A program made the position numbers and the translations under genes. Below are positions 14,634-23,187 of a stretch of DNA of 25,133 bases, in pieces (the stretch's first letter is position 1; each line of letters begins with the position of its first letter). This stretch comes from Clostridiales bacterium (GTDB taxonomy: Bacteria > Bacillota > Clostridia > Christensenellales > Aristaeellaceae): contig SFET01000045.1 in assembly GCA_004557125.1 (NCBI GenBank), forward strand, positions 1 through 25,133. The letters run 5' to 3'. The notes under the pieces were generated by a model. The model was not told the DNA's origin and did no database searches. It was given only the letters and a program-made list of their open reading frames with translations.

Positions 14634-16728
14634 CGCCGCCTCCGTTTTCCACCTGAACCCGGTGGCGGCAGTTTTCATTCACGCAGACGTGGAACAGCGT
14701 GTCCTTCGGGCCGGATTTGAGCACCATGCGCTCGCCGCAGACGGGGCACTTGTCGGCCACGGGGCGATCCCAGGACACGAAGTCGCACTCGGGGTACTTT
14801 TCGCAGCCGTAGAACTTGCGGCCCTTGCGGCTGATGCGCTCCAGCAGCTCCCCGCCGCACTTCGGGCAGGGCACGCCGATGTTCTTCGGCAGCGCCATGG
14901 TGAAGCGGCACTCCGGGAAGTTGGGGCAGGCCAGGAACTTGCCGTAGCGGCTCATTTTGTAGACCATCATCGCGCCGCACTTCTCGCAGGGCACGTCGGA
15001 CACCTGGTCCTCGATGGCCACCTTTTCGATGTTCTTGTCGGCCTCCTCCAGCGTCTTTTCGAAGGGGCCGTAGAAGTTGGCGATCACGCCGTGCCATTCG
15101 ACCTTGCCGGCCTCGACCTCGTCCAGCTCCTCCTCCATCCCGGCGGTGAAGGCGATGTCCACGATGTTGGGGAAGTTCTTGCACATCATGTCGTTGACGA
15201 TCTTGCCCAGCTCCGTGGGGATCAGGCGCTTGTTCTCCCGGGCCACGTAGCCGCGGCTGATGATGGTGGAGATGGTGGGCGCGTAGGTGGACGGGCGGCC
15301 GATGCCCTTCTCCTCCAGCGTGCGCACGAGGCTTGCTTCGGTGTAGCGCGGCGGCGGCTGGGTGAAGTGCTGGTCGGGGGAAATCTCGCCCGCCTCGGCG
15401 GTCATGCCCTCCGAAAGCTCGGGCAGGTTGTTCACGCTGGCCTCCTCGGCCGCGTCGTCCTGGCTCTCCTCATAGACGGCGGTGAAGCCCGCAAAGCGCA
15501 GCTTCTGGGCGTTGAAGTGGAAGCGCGCGCCGGTGCTGGCGTCGATGTCCACCGACAGCGTGTCGTACACGGCGGGGGTCATCTGGCTGGACACGAAGCG
15601 CTCGTAGATCAGCTTGTAGAGCTTGAACTGATCCCGGGACAGCGAGGCCTTGATCGCGTCCGGGCGGCGCAGGATGTCCGTGGGGCGGATGGCCTCGTGG
15701 GCGTCCTGGGCGGAGGAGCGGGTCTTGTAGATGTTGGGCTTCTCCGGCAGGTATTCGGCGGAGTAGTTGTCCGCGATCATCGCGCGCACGGCCTCCAGGG
15801 CCTCGTCTGCGATGCGGGTGGAGTCGGTACGGATGTAGGTGACAAGACCCTGGCTGCCCTCTCCGGCGATTTCCACGCCTTCGTAGAGCTGCTGGGCGAT
15901 CTGCATGGTCTTCTGGGTGGTGAAGCCCAGCTTGCGGCTGGCCTCCTGTTGGAGGTTGGAGGTGGTGAAGGGCGCGGCGGGGAACTTGCGGCGCTCGCCC
16001 TTCTTGATGATGGACACGCTGAAGGTTGCACCCGCGCAGGAATCCACCACGCGCTGGGCCTCGTCGCGGCTGTGTAGCTCGGTCTTTTCGCCGCCGAAGC
16101 CGGTGAAGCGGCCGATGACCTTCGCCTTGCCGATGGTGAAGGGCGCGGAGATGGTCCAGTACTCCTCGGGCACGAACACGTCGATCTCCTGCTCCCGGTC
16201 GCAGATCATCTTGGTGGCCACCGACTGCACGCGGCCTGCGCTCAGGCCCTTCTTGACCTTGCGCCAGAGCAGCGGGCTGATCTTGTAGCCGATCAGGCGG
16301 TCCAGCACGCGCCTCGCCTGCTGGGCGTTCACCAGATCCATGTTGATGGTGCGGGGGTTCTTCACCGCGGCCTTCACGGCCTTTGCGGTGACCTCGTGGA
16401 ATTCGATGCGGCAGGGCGCGTCCTCGGCGATGCCCAGGACGTTCGCCAGATGCCAGGAGATTGCCTCGCCCTCGCGGTCCGGGTCGGTCGCGAGGTAGAT
16501 CTTGGAGGCGCTGCGGGCCTCCTTGCGGATGCGGTTGAGAATTTCGCCGCGGCCGCGGATGGTGATGTATTTCGGCTCGAAGCCGTGTTCCACGTCTACG
16601 CCGATCTGCGACTTGGGCATGTCGCGCACGTGCCCCTGAGAGGCTTCAACCTTGTAACCCCGGCCCAGAAACTTGCCGATGGTCTTGGCCTTTGCGGGAG
16701 ATTCGACGATAACGAGCTTGTTTGCCAT
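14626..16728 (-). CDS. topA: DNA topoisomerase I (type IA)
   Basis: The 700-residue enzyme has the Toprim domain with VIVESPAKAKTIGKFLG at the N-terminus and LATDPDREGEAISWHL near 80. The active-site tyrosine box VTYIRTDSTRI lies near 300. Three C-terminal zinc ribbons begin near residue 580 (CEKCG, CPKCG and CPVCG, each followed by a second Cys pair). It relaxes negative supercoils behind RNA polymerase and is normally essential. The ATG has GGAGGAAAC upstream. It is 64 bases after dprA; that gap contains a 9-bp inverted repeat, so a separate promoter or processing site is possible. Essentiality matters here because the operon head (comM) is cut by a prophage. Confidence 0.97.
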   Translation of the reverse strand: MANKLVIVESPAKAKTIGKFLGRGYKVEASQGHVRDMPKSQIGVDVEHGFEPKYITIRGRGEILNRIRKEARSASKIYLATDPDREGEAISWHLANVLGIAEDAPCRIEFHEVTAKAVKAAVKNPRTINMDLVNAQQARRVLDRLIGYKISPLLWRKVKKGLSAGRVQSVATKMICDREQEIDVFVPEEYWTISAPFTIGKAKVIGRFTGFGGEKTELHSRDEAQRVVDSCAGATFSVSIIKKGERRKFPAAPFTTSNLQQEASRKLGFTTQKTMQIAQQLYEGVEIAGEGSQGLVTYIRTDSTRIADEALEAVRAMIADNYSAEYLPEKPNIYKTRSSAQDAHEAIRPTDILRRPDAIKASLSRDQFKLYKLIYERFVSSQMTPAVYDTLSVDIDASTGARFHFNAQKLRFAGFTAVYEESQDDAAEEASVNNLPELSEGMTAEAGEISPDQHFTQPPPRYTEASLVRTLEEKGIGRPSTYAPTISTIISRGYVARENKRLIPTELGKIVNDMMCKNFPNIVDIAFTAGMEEELDEVEAGKVEWHGVIANFYGPFEKTLEEADKNIEKVAIEDQVSDVPCEKCGAMMVYKMSRYGKFLACPNFPECRFTMALPKNIGVPCPKCGGELLERISRKGRKFYGCEKYPECDFVSWDRPVADKCPVCGERMVLKSGPKDTLFHVCVNENCRHRVQVENGGGDE

Positions 16729-16748
16729 GTGTTTCCTCCGTTGTGGCT

Positions 16749-16779
16749 GAATTCCGCCCGAGATTTTTCTGCGGAATTC
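16749..16779 (-). other. Inverted repeat between dprA and topA
   Basis: GAATTCCGC (16749-16757) and GCGGAATTC (16771-16779) are exact reverse complements around 13 bases. On the minus strand no T-run follows, so it is more likely an RNA structure or protein site than a terminator. Confidence 0.45.
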
Positions 16780-16792
16780 GAATTTGAGCGGA

Positions 16793-17893
16793 TCAGAGAT
16801 ACGCGCGGTACATGCCGCCCGGCACTTTAACTATTATTCCCCGAAGTTCCAACATTGTCAAGTGGGAATTTAGCTTTGCGATCGGAAAATCCACCAGATT
16901 CGCCAGTTCGTCAAAGGACAGCTCCTGCTCCAGCAGCGGCTGAACGATCTGATCGTCCTCGGGATCCAGCTCCAGCTTCGGCCGGGGCGCGCTCCTTGCG
17001 GGATCCTCGCGCTCGGCCCAGCGGTAGTGCTCCAGGATGTCCCAGCCGGACAGCGCGGGAATCGCGCCCTCCACGATCAGCCGGTTGGGCGCGGCGCTCA
17101 GCGGGGAGTAGATCGAGCCGGGCACGGCGAACACGTCCCGGTTCTGATCCAGGGCGGCGTTGACGGTGATCATCGCGCCGGACTTCTCCGCGCCCTCCAC
17201 GATCAGCACGCCCCGGCTCAGGCCGCTGATGATGCGGTTGCGGGCGGGGAAGTAGGAGCGCAGCGGCGGCGTGCCCGGCAGGTATTCGGACACGATTGCG
17301 CCGCCGCTGTCCAGGATGCGGTGGTACAGCTCCTCGTTCTCCTGGGGATAGATCACGTCCGCGCCGCAGCCCAGCAGGGCGATGGTCCGGCCGTAGCCGA
17401 TGAGCGCGCCCTCGTGGGCGGCGGTGTCCACGCCGTTGGCCATGCCGCTGATCACGGCGACATCCTCCCGGGCCAGCACCTCGGCGAACTCCCGTGCAGC
17501 GCGCTGACCGTCGCGGGTGCAGCGCCGGGAGCCGACGATGGCGAAGCTGCGCGCATTGTCCAGTGGACACGCACCCAGCACGTACAGCGTGGCGGGCGGA
17601 TCGTAGATGCGGCTGAGGAGCTCCGGATAGTCGTCGCTCAGGCGGGTGATGGCCCGCATATTGCACTTCTCCAGCCGGGCAAAGAGGGTGTAGAAATACT
17701 GCTCGCTCCGGGCGTCGCGCAGCTTCTTCCGCGTCGCCGCCGGGAGGAATTCCTTCATCTTATCATCGTCCGCATTGTCCCATACGCATCGCGCATCCCC
17801 GTATTCGCTGATGAGCCGGTAGAAGCGCTTCGGGCCGATGCCCTCCACGCTGCTGAGCCAGACCCAGTATTGCTCCATCGTGCTCAGATTCAT
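16793..17893 (-). CDS. dprA: DNA processing protein DprA (Smf)
   Basis: The 366-residue protein has a helix-hairpin N-terminal region (SSVEGIGPKRFYRLISEYG). The Rossmann-like DprA core (FAIVGSRRCTRDG, ISGMANGVDTAAH, LGCGADVIYP, FPARNRIISGLSRGVLIVEG) lies at about 115-290. A C-terminal winged helix (about 315-366) completes it. DprA loads RecA on incoming single strands during natural transformation. It starts 3 bases after the comM stop, so the two form one transcript in the ancestor. The prophage now separates dprA from the natural comM promoter. No ribosome site stronger than GGGGG, which lies inside the comM end, is seen. Confidence 0.95.
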   Translation of the reverse strand: MNLSTMEQYWVWLSSVEGIGPKRFYRLISEYGDARCVWDNADDDKMKEFLPAATRKKLRDARSEQYFYTLFARLEKCNMRAITRLSDDYPELLSRIYDPPATLYVLGACPLDNARSFAIVGSRRCTRDGQRAAREFAEVLAREDVAVISGMANGVDTAAHEGALIGYGRTIALLGCGADVIYPQENEELYHRILDSGGAIVSEYLPGTPPLRSYFPARNRIISGLSRGVLIVEGAEKSGAMITVNAALDQNRDVFAVPGSIYSPLSAAPNRLIVEGAIPALSGWDILEHYRWAEREDPARSAPRPKLELDPEDDQIVQPLLEQELSFDELANLVDFPIAKLNSHLTMLELRGIIVKVPGGMYRAYL

Positions 17894-17896
17894 GCG

Positions 17897-18535
17897 TTAC
17901 CCCCAGTATTTTCGATCCAGCGTGCGGTACTGCACGGCCTCGGACACGTGCTCGGCCTCGATGCGCTCCGAGCCCGCCAGGTCGGCGATGGTCCGCGCCA
18001 CCTTCAGCACGCGGGTGTAGGCGCGGTTGGAGAGCTTGAGCCGTTCGCAGGAGAGCAGAAGCAGCTGATGCGCCTCGTCGCTGGTCTTGCAGGCGGCGTT
18101 CAGGTTCCGTGCGGAGAGCTGGGCGTTGATGCGGATGCCGTCGGGGTCGTCCGCATAGCGTCTGCGCTGGATCTCCCGCGCGGCCTCCACGCGCTTGCGG
18201 ATGTCGGCGGAGCACTCCTCCTCGCCCTCGCGGCTCAGGCGCTCGGCGGGGATGGACTCCACCTCGATGTGCATGTCGATGCGGTCCAGCAGCGGCCCGG
18301 AGATGCGGTTCAGGTACCGCCGGATGGCCGCCTGGGTGCAGCGGCAGGGCTGGGTGCGGCTGCCCAGATTTCCGCAGGGGCAGGGGTTCATGGAGCACAC
18401 CAGCACGAAGTTTGCCGGGTAGGTGGACTGGGCGTTGACCCGTGCGATGGTCACGAAGCCGTCCTCCAGCGGCTGGCGCAGCGCCTCCAGCACGTCGCGG
18501 CGGTACTCGGGCAGCTCGTCCAGAAACAGCACGCC
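17897..18535 (-). pseudogene. comM: Mg-chelatase-like AAA ATPase ComM (YifB), 3' portion cut by a prophage
   Basis: Only the last 212 residues of a protein normally about 500 long remain. They start at GVLFLDELPEYRRDVLEALR, the Walker-B-like segment of the AAA core, and keep CSMNPCPCGNLG, RYLNRISGPLLDRIDMHIEV and the C-terminal Mg_chelatase_C domain (LKVARTIADLAGSE). The N-terminal Lon-substrate-like domain and Walker A are absent. ComM is a branch-migration helicase that extends recombination during natural transformation. The break at about 18536-18545 coincides with an abrupt change to A+T-rich, unrelated DNA. The 5' half should lie beyond the other prophage end. Excision would restore the gene; while integrated, this copy should be inactive. 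Confidence 0.88.
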
Positions 18536-18548
18536 CGCCAAGCGAGAG
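18530..18548. other. Prophage-chromosome junction (attL-like) within comM
   Basis: ComM similarity stops at the Gly codon at 18533-18535, and foreign sequence begins within about ten bases to the right. The exact crossover dinucleotide cannot be found without the other junction. It lies about 280 bases from the recombinase genes, as expected for a serine-integrase prophage. Confidence 0.6.
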
Positions 18549-18732
18549 CTACCATACAATGAAGTGAAAACACAGGATGCAAGAAACTCAATTCTGAATA
18601 AAGACCATTTCACCCCATTTTCATTAGTATGATCGTGTTCGCAAAGAAAGCTTTGTTCATTTACAGATTTATTTCTGCAATATGTCGAAACCAATATTCA
18701 ATATGATGTAAGATTTCTATCTATACGCCTAT

Positions 18733-18761
18733 ATGATAGCACAGCGGAAATTAAAATACAA
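18733..18761 (-). promoter_or_regulatory. Possible outward promoter at the prophage end, pointing into comM-dprA-topA
   Basis: Minus strand TTGTAT (18761-18756), 17 bases, TATCAT (18738-18733). The -10 is good, the -35 weak. It reads out of the prophage across the junction into the comM remnant and dprA. Confidence 0.35.
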
Positions 18762-18782
18762 TTAAATTTAAGATGAATTGAA

Positions 18783-18804
18783 CCGCCCAGAGCGTGCCGG
18801 GCGG
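18783..18804 (-). terminator. Hairpin after the first recombinase gene
   Basis: CCGCCC and GGGCGG pair around a 10-base loop, about 15 bases after the stop; the trailing sequence TTCAATTCATCTTAAATTT is only moderately T-rich. Confidence 0.45.
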
Positions 18805-18819
18805 CAAGTTGGCTATTGG

Positions 18820-20226
18820 TCATTCTGCCAGCTTGACAGTTACCTTTGAACCATCAAGCAGGTAGAAATCCAAATGTTCACCATAGAAAACTACTCTATC
18901 AAGAACCTTTGCGACAATGCCCAGGTCAATATCCTGCATCAGATGCCCGCTGGCGGTTAGTTCAGTAAACCGCTCAGCGTAGAACGCTGCGAGAAGATCA
19001 TCACCCGCCATTTGCGCCGTCCACGTTTTCATACGTTCGTTGCGTTCTGTGATCACGGTGTTCCATGCTCGGACGAATGCACCATGAAGGTCGTGCTCAT
19101 GAAGATTTTTGCTGACGCAGCCGACCACGCCCTTTTCCTTGTACCGCTTGTTGCATTGCCATACCTTTATGTCCTTGCCCAGACGGTACCACGTTCTGCG
19201 CCAGAACAGGTCATTACATAGGCCGCAGAAGACGCGGTTGGAAAAAGGCTGGTCGGCTGTATATCGGCCCAAACTGCGCAAGCCATACTTTTCCCGGAAT
19301 GCTTCGCGGCGGGCGAGTTCCAGTTGTGTCACTTCCCAGCGTACCGGTTCGATGATTGGCTCATGATTACCTTTGATATAATACTGTTCCACTTCGCCAT
19401 TGTTACGGACAGTCGTGCCTGAGAGGAAGTCGGAAGTGTACCATTTCTGGAGTAGTACATCCCCCTTGTATTTTTCATTGCGCAGGATGCCGTAAATTGT
19501 GGATGCTTGCCAGTTGGAGGTTCCCATGATCGTGGGAATCTTTTCATTTCTGAACTGCGAGGCGATGGTGTCAGGTGAAATGCCATCGAGGAAACTGTCA
19601 TAAATCCGTCGCACCAGCTTTGCCTGATCCGGGTTGATGATCAGGTTGCCATCCTTATCCTTGTCATAGCCGAGGAATCGGTTAGTATTTAAGTGAAGGT
19701 GACCCTGCTGAAAGCGGGAACGAATGCCCCAAGTGGTATTTTCAGAAATGTTGCGGCTCTCATCCTGCGCCAGCGAGGAGAGAATGGTGAGCATCAGCTC
19801 GCCGGTGCTGTCAAGGGTGTTGATGTTTTGCTCTTCGAACAGAACGCCGATGCCCCGCTTCTTCAGTTCACGTGTATAAAGAAGACAGTCAGCCGTATTG
19901 CGAAACATACGGGAGATGGACTTGGTGATGATCATGTCGACATGACCGGCTTCGCATTCTTCTATCATCCTTTTGAACTGGTCACGCTTGCGGGTGTTCA
20001 GGCCGGTGATGCCTTCATCAGCGAAAATATCCACAAGTTGGTATTCCGGGTGATTGCGTACATAGCGTTGATAGTAAGCTTGCTGGTTGGCAAAACTCTC
20101 GAGCTGATCTTCTGCATCAGTGGAAACGCGACAGTAAACCGCGAGACGGATCAGGCGGGTTTCAGCAGCGCGGTTGGTCAACGCCCTTCGGGCAGGAATA
20201 TGATGAATCTGTCTTGCTTCGCTCAT
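18820..20226 (-). CDS. Large serine recombinase (junction-proximal of two)
   Basis: The 468-residue protein has a resolvase catalytic domain at about 25-170 with YCRVSTDAEDQLESF (nucleophile Ser35) and TKSISRMFRNTADCL. A recombinase domain spans about 190-300. A zinc ribbon follows (CGLCNDLFWRR near 345, then WQCNKRYK), and then a helical tail of some 90 residues. Such enzymes cut attP and attB as a dimer pair and exchange strands by rotation. Its ATG overlaps the last codons of the other recombinase (ATGA), with GGAGGG 9 bases upstream, so the two are translationally coupled. It lies next to the comM junction, so it is a prime candidate for the integrase. Whether it works alone or only with its partner cannot be decided from sequence. 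Confidence 0.93.
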   Translation of the reverse strand: MSEARQIHHIPARRALTNRAAETRLIRLAVYCRVSTDAEDQLESFANQQAYYQRYVRNHPEYQLVDIFADEGITGLNTRKRDQFKRMIEECEAGHVDMIITKSISRMFRNTADCLLYTRELKKRGIGVLFEEQNINTLDSTGELMLTILSSLAQDESRNISENTTWGIRSRFQQGHLHLNTNRFLGYDKDKDGNLIINPDQAKLVRRIYDSFLDGISPDTIASQFRNEKIPTIMGTSNWQASTIYGILRNEKYKGDVLLQKWYTSDFLSGTTVRNNGEVEQYYIKGNHEPIIEPVRWEVTQLELARREAFREKYGLRSLGRYTADQPFSNRVFCGLCNDLFWRRTWYRLGKDIKVWQCNKRYKEKGVVGCVSKNLHEHDLHGAFVRAWNTVITERNERMKTWTAQMAGDDLLAAFYAERFTELTASGHLMQDIDLGIVAKVLDRVVFYGEHLDFYLLDGSKVTVKLAE

Positions 20227-21446
20227 GTGTTCATACCCTCCGTTTTCATCATTTCATATTCGTCAAATGGAAATGCAGTATAGCGCTTTCGTCCGAAGTC
20301 ATCCTTGTATGAAAGTGCAACAACCGGTTCATCGATGTCCCACCCCACGGTTTCGGAGGCAGGGAGAAAGATGCCCTTGCATGCGGCTTTGGACTTTTTG
20401 AGGTTTGTGCTGCAGGCCCAATACTCACGAGTCCGATGCTTGCCCCATTTATGGATCAGCAATGCACCGCAGTACGGGCAGAACAGCTTTCCTGACAGGG
20501 GATAGCGGTTGTGGGAATTACCTAATTCGCCGTTGAAGGGCTCTCTGGGGGTGTTGAGCTTATCCCATCTTTCTTCAAGGATGTATTGCACCCGGTCGAA
20601 TTTTTCAGGACTGACAATTGCGGGATGATTGTTGGTGATGTACCAGCAGTCAACTTCGCCCCTGTTTTCACAACGTTTGCGATCATCATTGATATAGCGC
20701 TTGCGCAACCAAATATCGCCTTTGTACATCACATTGTGCAGGGTGCGCTTCACACCGGTATCATCCCACTGCCCTCCAGATGGTGAAGGTATGTGCTTTC
20801 GATTGAGAGTAGCGCGGATGCGGGCAATCCAAACGCCCTGCGCTGCCCAATCGAAGATCATGCGCACAACCTCAGCTTCTTTCTCAACGATGGCAATGTT
20901 ACCGTCCGGTCCCGGCTGGAAACCGTAGGTGTATTTGGCACTCGTTGTTGCGATACCCTGCTCATATTTGCTTCGATAGGCATATTGCATCCTCGTCCGG
21001 CAATTGTCACTTTCCCCCTGCGCAAAAGCTGACATGATTGTTATGAACAGTTCACCGGTGCTTTCCAGCGTGTTGATATTCTGCAGGTGGAATATAACAC
21101 CGATGCCTTGCGCCTTCAGCTCTCTCGTTGCCTTGAGCACTGTTTCCGTGTTTCTCGCAAACCGGGAAATACTCTTCACGACAACGAGGTCGAACTTTCC
21201 AGCCCGTGCATCGGTCAACATCCGTTGAAATTCAGGTCTTTTGTCTTTATAGCCACTGATACCTTGATCGGCGTACACTTCAGTCAGTTCCCAATTAGGC
21301 TGGTTTCGGATGTATTCGGTCAGGAAGGTGACTTGCTGATAGTATGATGATTCCTGTTCAGCACTGTTGGAAGAAACGCGGGCGTAGACACATACACGGC
21401 GTTTCACCGGCGTTTTCTTTTTCGCTTGAATGACCTGTATCTGCAT
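20223..21446 (-). CDS. Large serine recombinase (upstream partner)
   Basis: The protein has 407 residues from the ATG at 21446, which has AAAGGAGAA upstream; the longer frame to 21506 starts in the promoter region. The resolvase domain contains VYARVSSNSAEQESSYYQQ (nucleophile Ser25), VYADQGISGYKDKRPEF and VVKSISRFARNTETVLKATR. The recombinase domain (about 180-290) is followed by a zinc ribbon, CPYCGALLIHKWGKH with WACSTNLKKSKAACKG (about 325-365). The tail after the ribbon is short (about 40 residues) compared with the other recombinase, so the coiled-coil part that controls direction may be absent or divided between the two. Domain order is the same as in its neighbour but the sequences differ widely, so this is not a recent duplication. 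The pair recalls ccrA/ccrB of staphylococcal cassettes. Confidence 0.92.
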   Translation of the reverse strand: MQIQVIQAKKKTPVKRRVCVYARVSSNSAEQESSYYQQVTFLTEYIRNQPNWELTEVYADQGISGYKDKRPEFQRMLTDARAGKFDLVVVKSISRFARNTETVLKATRELKAQGIGVIFHLQNINTLESTGELFITIMSAFAQGESDNCRTRMQYAYRSKYEQGIATTSAKYTYGFQPGPDGNIAIVEKEAEVVRMIFDWAAQGVWIARIRATLNRKHIPSPSGGQWDDTGVKRTLHNVMYKGDIWLRKRYINDDRKRCENRGEVDCWYITNNHPAIVSPEKFDRVQYILEERWDKLNTPREPFNGELGNSHNRYPLSGKLFCPYCGALLIHKWGKHRTREYWACSTNLKKSKAACKGIFLPASETVGWDIDEPVVALSYKDDFGRKRYTAFPFDEYEMMKTEGMNT

Positions 21447-21556
21447 TGAGATTCTCCTTTCCTTTGGAGGTATAGTATCTATCACTCCGTGGAGGCGATT
21501 AGTCAAGCAATAAAACCCTTATTTCTTCTGGTATTTTTAGACGTATCGCTGTGGGC

Positions 21557-21588
21557 AAAAAAAGGGAAGGTCGGACAAAAGCCCGACC
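21557..21588 (-). terminator. Intrinsic terminator after the holin gene
   Basis: Minus-strand GGTCGGGC (21588-21581) pairs with GTCCGACC (21576-21569) around TTTT, and a run of seven T (21563-21557) follows after TTCCC. It separates the lysis genes from the recombinase pair. Confidence 0.88.
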
Positions 21589-21616
21589 CCCATGTCAGTA
21601 AATGAATCACGTAATT

Positions 21617-22066
21617 TCATTCACCGTTTTTGTTTCCAGCCGTATCGTTCTTATCTTCCCGGTTATGAAGCTGGGCGAGAATTTCCTTGAGCCTCTCCGG
21701 AACGGGAAGGCCGATGTGCGCGGCGTTCTCCAGCAAGGACAGGCCCTCATTGGAGAGGTAAAAGCACACCACGGCCCCGCGCAGTGCACTGCCTGTGCCA
21801 ATCACATGCACGTCCATGATATTCGCCACGCCCACCAGCATCAGGATCAGCACCTTCTTGCAGATGCCCCTGAAGCCCACAGCGCTTGACAGCTTCCTGT
21901 CCATGACCGCGCACATGAGGCCAGTGATGTAGTCCAACACCATGAATACGATCAGTGCAATCATCAGTCCATCCATACCTCCGAGAAAGTAACCCAGCCA
22001 GCCGCCCAGCGCGGCGCAGGCCATCTGGAGCTTCGCCCAGATCAGATCAATCGAAAAATCACGCAT
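21617..22066 (-). CDS. Phage holin (toxin-secretion/phage-lysis holin family)
   Basis: The 149-residue membrane protein has hydrophobic segments around residues 14-30, 33-54 (GLMIALIVFMVLDYITGLMC) and 68-90. The D-Y-I-T-G-L motif, the K-K-V-L-I-L-M-L-V segment and the SNEGLSLLENAAHIGLPVPERL tail are the marks of the Pfam Phage_holin_4_1 family. The hydrophilic end is rich in Asp, Asn and Lys. Holins form lesions in the cytoplasmic membrane at a timed moment to release endolysin. The ATG has AAGGAGGAAG upstream. It follows the endolysin gene by about 20 bases; in many phages the holin comes first. A terminator follows it. Confidence 0.88.
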   Translation of the reverse strand: MRDFSIDLIWAKLQMACAALGGWLGYFLGGMDGLMIALIVFMVLDYITGLMCAVMDRKLSSAVGFRGICKKVLILMLVGVANIMDVHVIGTGSALRGAVVCFYLSNEGLSLLENAAHIGLPVPERLKEILAQLHNREDKNDTAGNKNGE

Positions 22067-22087
22067 ATTTCTTCCTCCTTCTGTTCA

Positions 22088-23065
22088 TCAGCCGCAGATT
22101 CTTCCGTACTTCCCGGAGACCCAGCCGTCCCGACCGGCAAAGGAAACCTTCAGCCAGCCGTTCGCAGCGGTCTCTCCCTGGTACGGAAGCAGCGTATCCC
22201 TGTACGCCACGCCCAGCTTCTCCGCGTCGGTGTTCGGCTGAACACGCACGTAGCAGTTGCCGCCCACGATGCGCACGCAGTTCTCGCACGCGGGGTTCTC
22301 CAATCGCTCCAGCTCTGCCATCAGGCTGGCGTGGGTCAGCGGGCCGTACTCGCCGTCCGCTTCCAGCGCGTGCTGCTTCTGGTACGCAATTACAGCCATC
22401 TCCGTGCAGTCGCCGAACTCGCCGTCCGCACCGTAGTCGCCGCAGCTGATGCCCAGACGGATCAGCGCCTCCTGTAGCTGCTTCACGTCCGCACCCACGC
22501 TGCCGTTCTTCAGCAGACGGTCTCCCAGTTTGAAAGAGGTAGGCGTGGTTTCTTCCTTTGCTTTTGCGCCGTTGGACAACACGACCACCGTGTGCCCCTT
22601 GGTTCGAGTCACAAGGATGTCGCCGCGAAGCAGGCGGGCGCTGGACTTGCAGTGTGCGTCATCGGTGAACTGCATGAATGCTCCGGTCGCCATGAGCACG
22701 CGCACCTCGCTGGAGGTGATGAAGTTTCCAGCCTTGATGCCAGCAAAGTTCACGCAGACCCGCACAAGTGCGCTGCAATCCGTGTTGACCTTTTTGCTCG
22801 TCCTCGCGGGGTCGAAGCCACAGGACTTCACATTTTCATAGAGGGTATTCCGGGTCGGCTGGGAATAACCGATGTCGTTGTTGTCGCAGGCGCGCTCCAT
22901 TGCCAGCGCAATCTGCTCACGCTGCGCGGGGTCAATGGCGCGGAGCACAATCCAGCCCTTGCTGTGCAGGTACCAGTTCTCCGTGGAGACCTCCTTGCCG
23001 CCGTTCTGGTCGCCGGGTGTGGTGTTGCCGTAAGAGCTGCGGGCACTTCCGATTCTGACTGCCAT
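22088..23065 (-). CDS. Phage endolysin: NlpC/P60-like peptidase, PG-binding and SH3 domains
   Basis: The 325-residue protein starts at the ATG at 23065 (AGGAAGGAG upstream). The N-terminal about 165 residues look like an NlpC/P60-type cysteine peptidase with NTDCSALVRVC (Cys97) and GHTVVVL (His158). A peptidoglycan-binding repeat follows at about 175-240 (GSVGADVKQLQEALIRLG, DGEFGDCTEMAVIAYQ). A C-terminal SH3 domain occupies about 265-325 (NCYVRVQPNTDAEKLG, DGWVSGKYGRI). The order enzyme - PG-binding - SH3 is typical of Gram-positive phage lysins, which cut stem-peptide bonds of the wall. It ends about 20 bases before the holin and is transcribed together with it. There is no signal peptide, so it needs the holin to reach the wall. 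Confidence 0.9.
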   Translation of the reverse strand: MAVRIGSARSSYGNTTPGDQNGGKEVSTENWYLHSKGWIVLRAIDPAQREQIALAMERACDNNDIGYSQPTRNTLYENVKSCGFDPARTSKKVNTDCSALVRVCVNFAGIKAGNFITSSEVRVLMATGAFMQFTDDAHCKSSARLLRGDILVTRTKGHTVVVLSNGAKAKEETTPTSFKLGDRLLKNGSVGADVKQLQEALIRLGISCGDYGADGEFGDCTEMAVIAYQKQHALEADGEYGPLTHASLMAELERLENPACENCVRIVGGNCYVRVQPNTDAEKLGVAYRDTLLPYQGETAANGWLKVSFAGRDGWVSGKYGRICG

Positions 23066-23187
23066 AATTGATTTCTCCTTCCTGTTGTATACAAAACAGG
23101 CCACCAGAAGGCAACCTGTTCTCGTTCATAGGGTTCATATTGTGTTGGCGTCTGGTCAGCCGTTATTCTGGGATGTTCCCATCACAA

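Noticed and set aside
21446..21506. Longer start of the upstream recombinase at 21506
   Set aside because: The added residues cover the leader region; the ATG at 21446 has AAAGGAGAA at the right distance.
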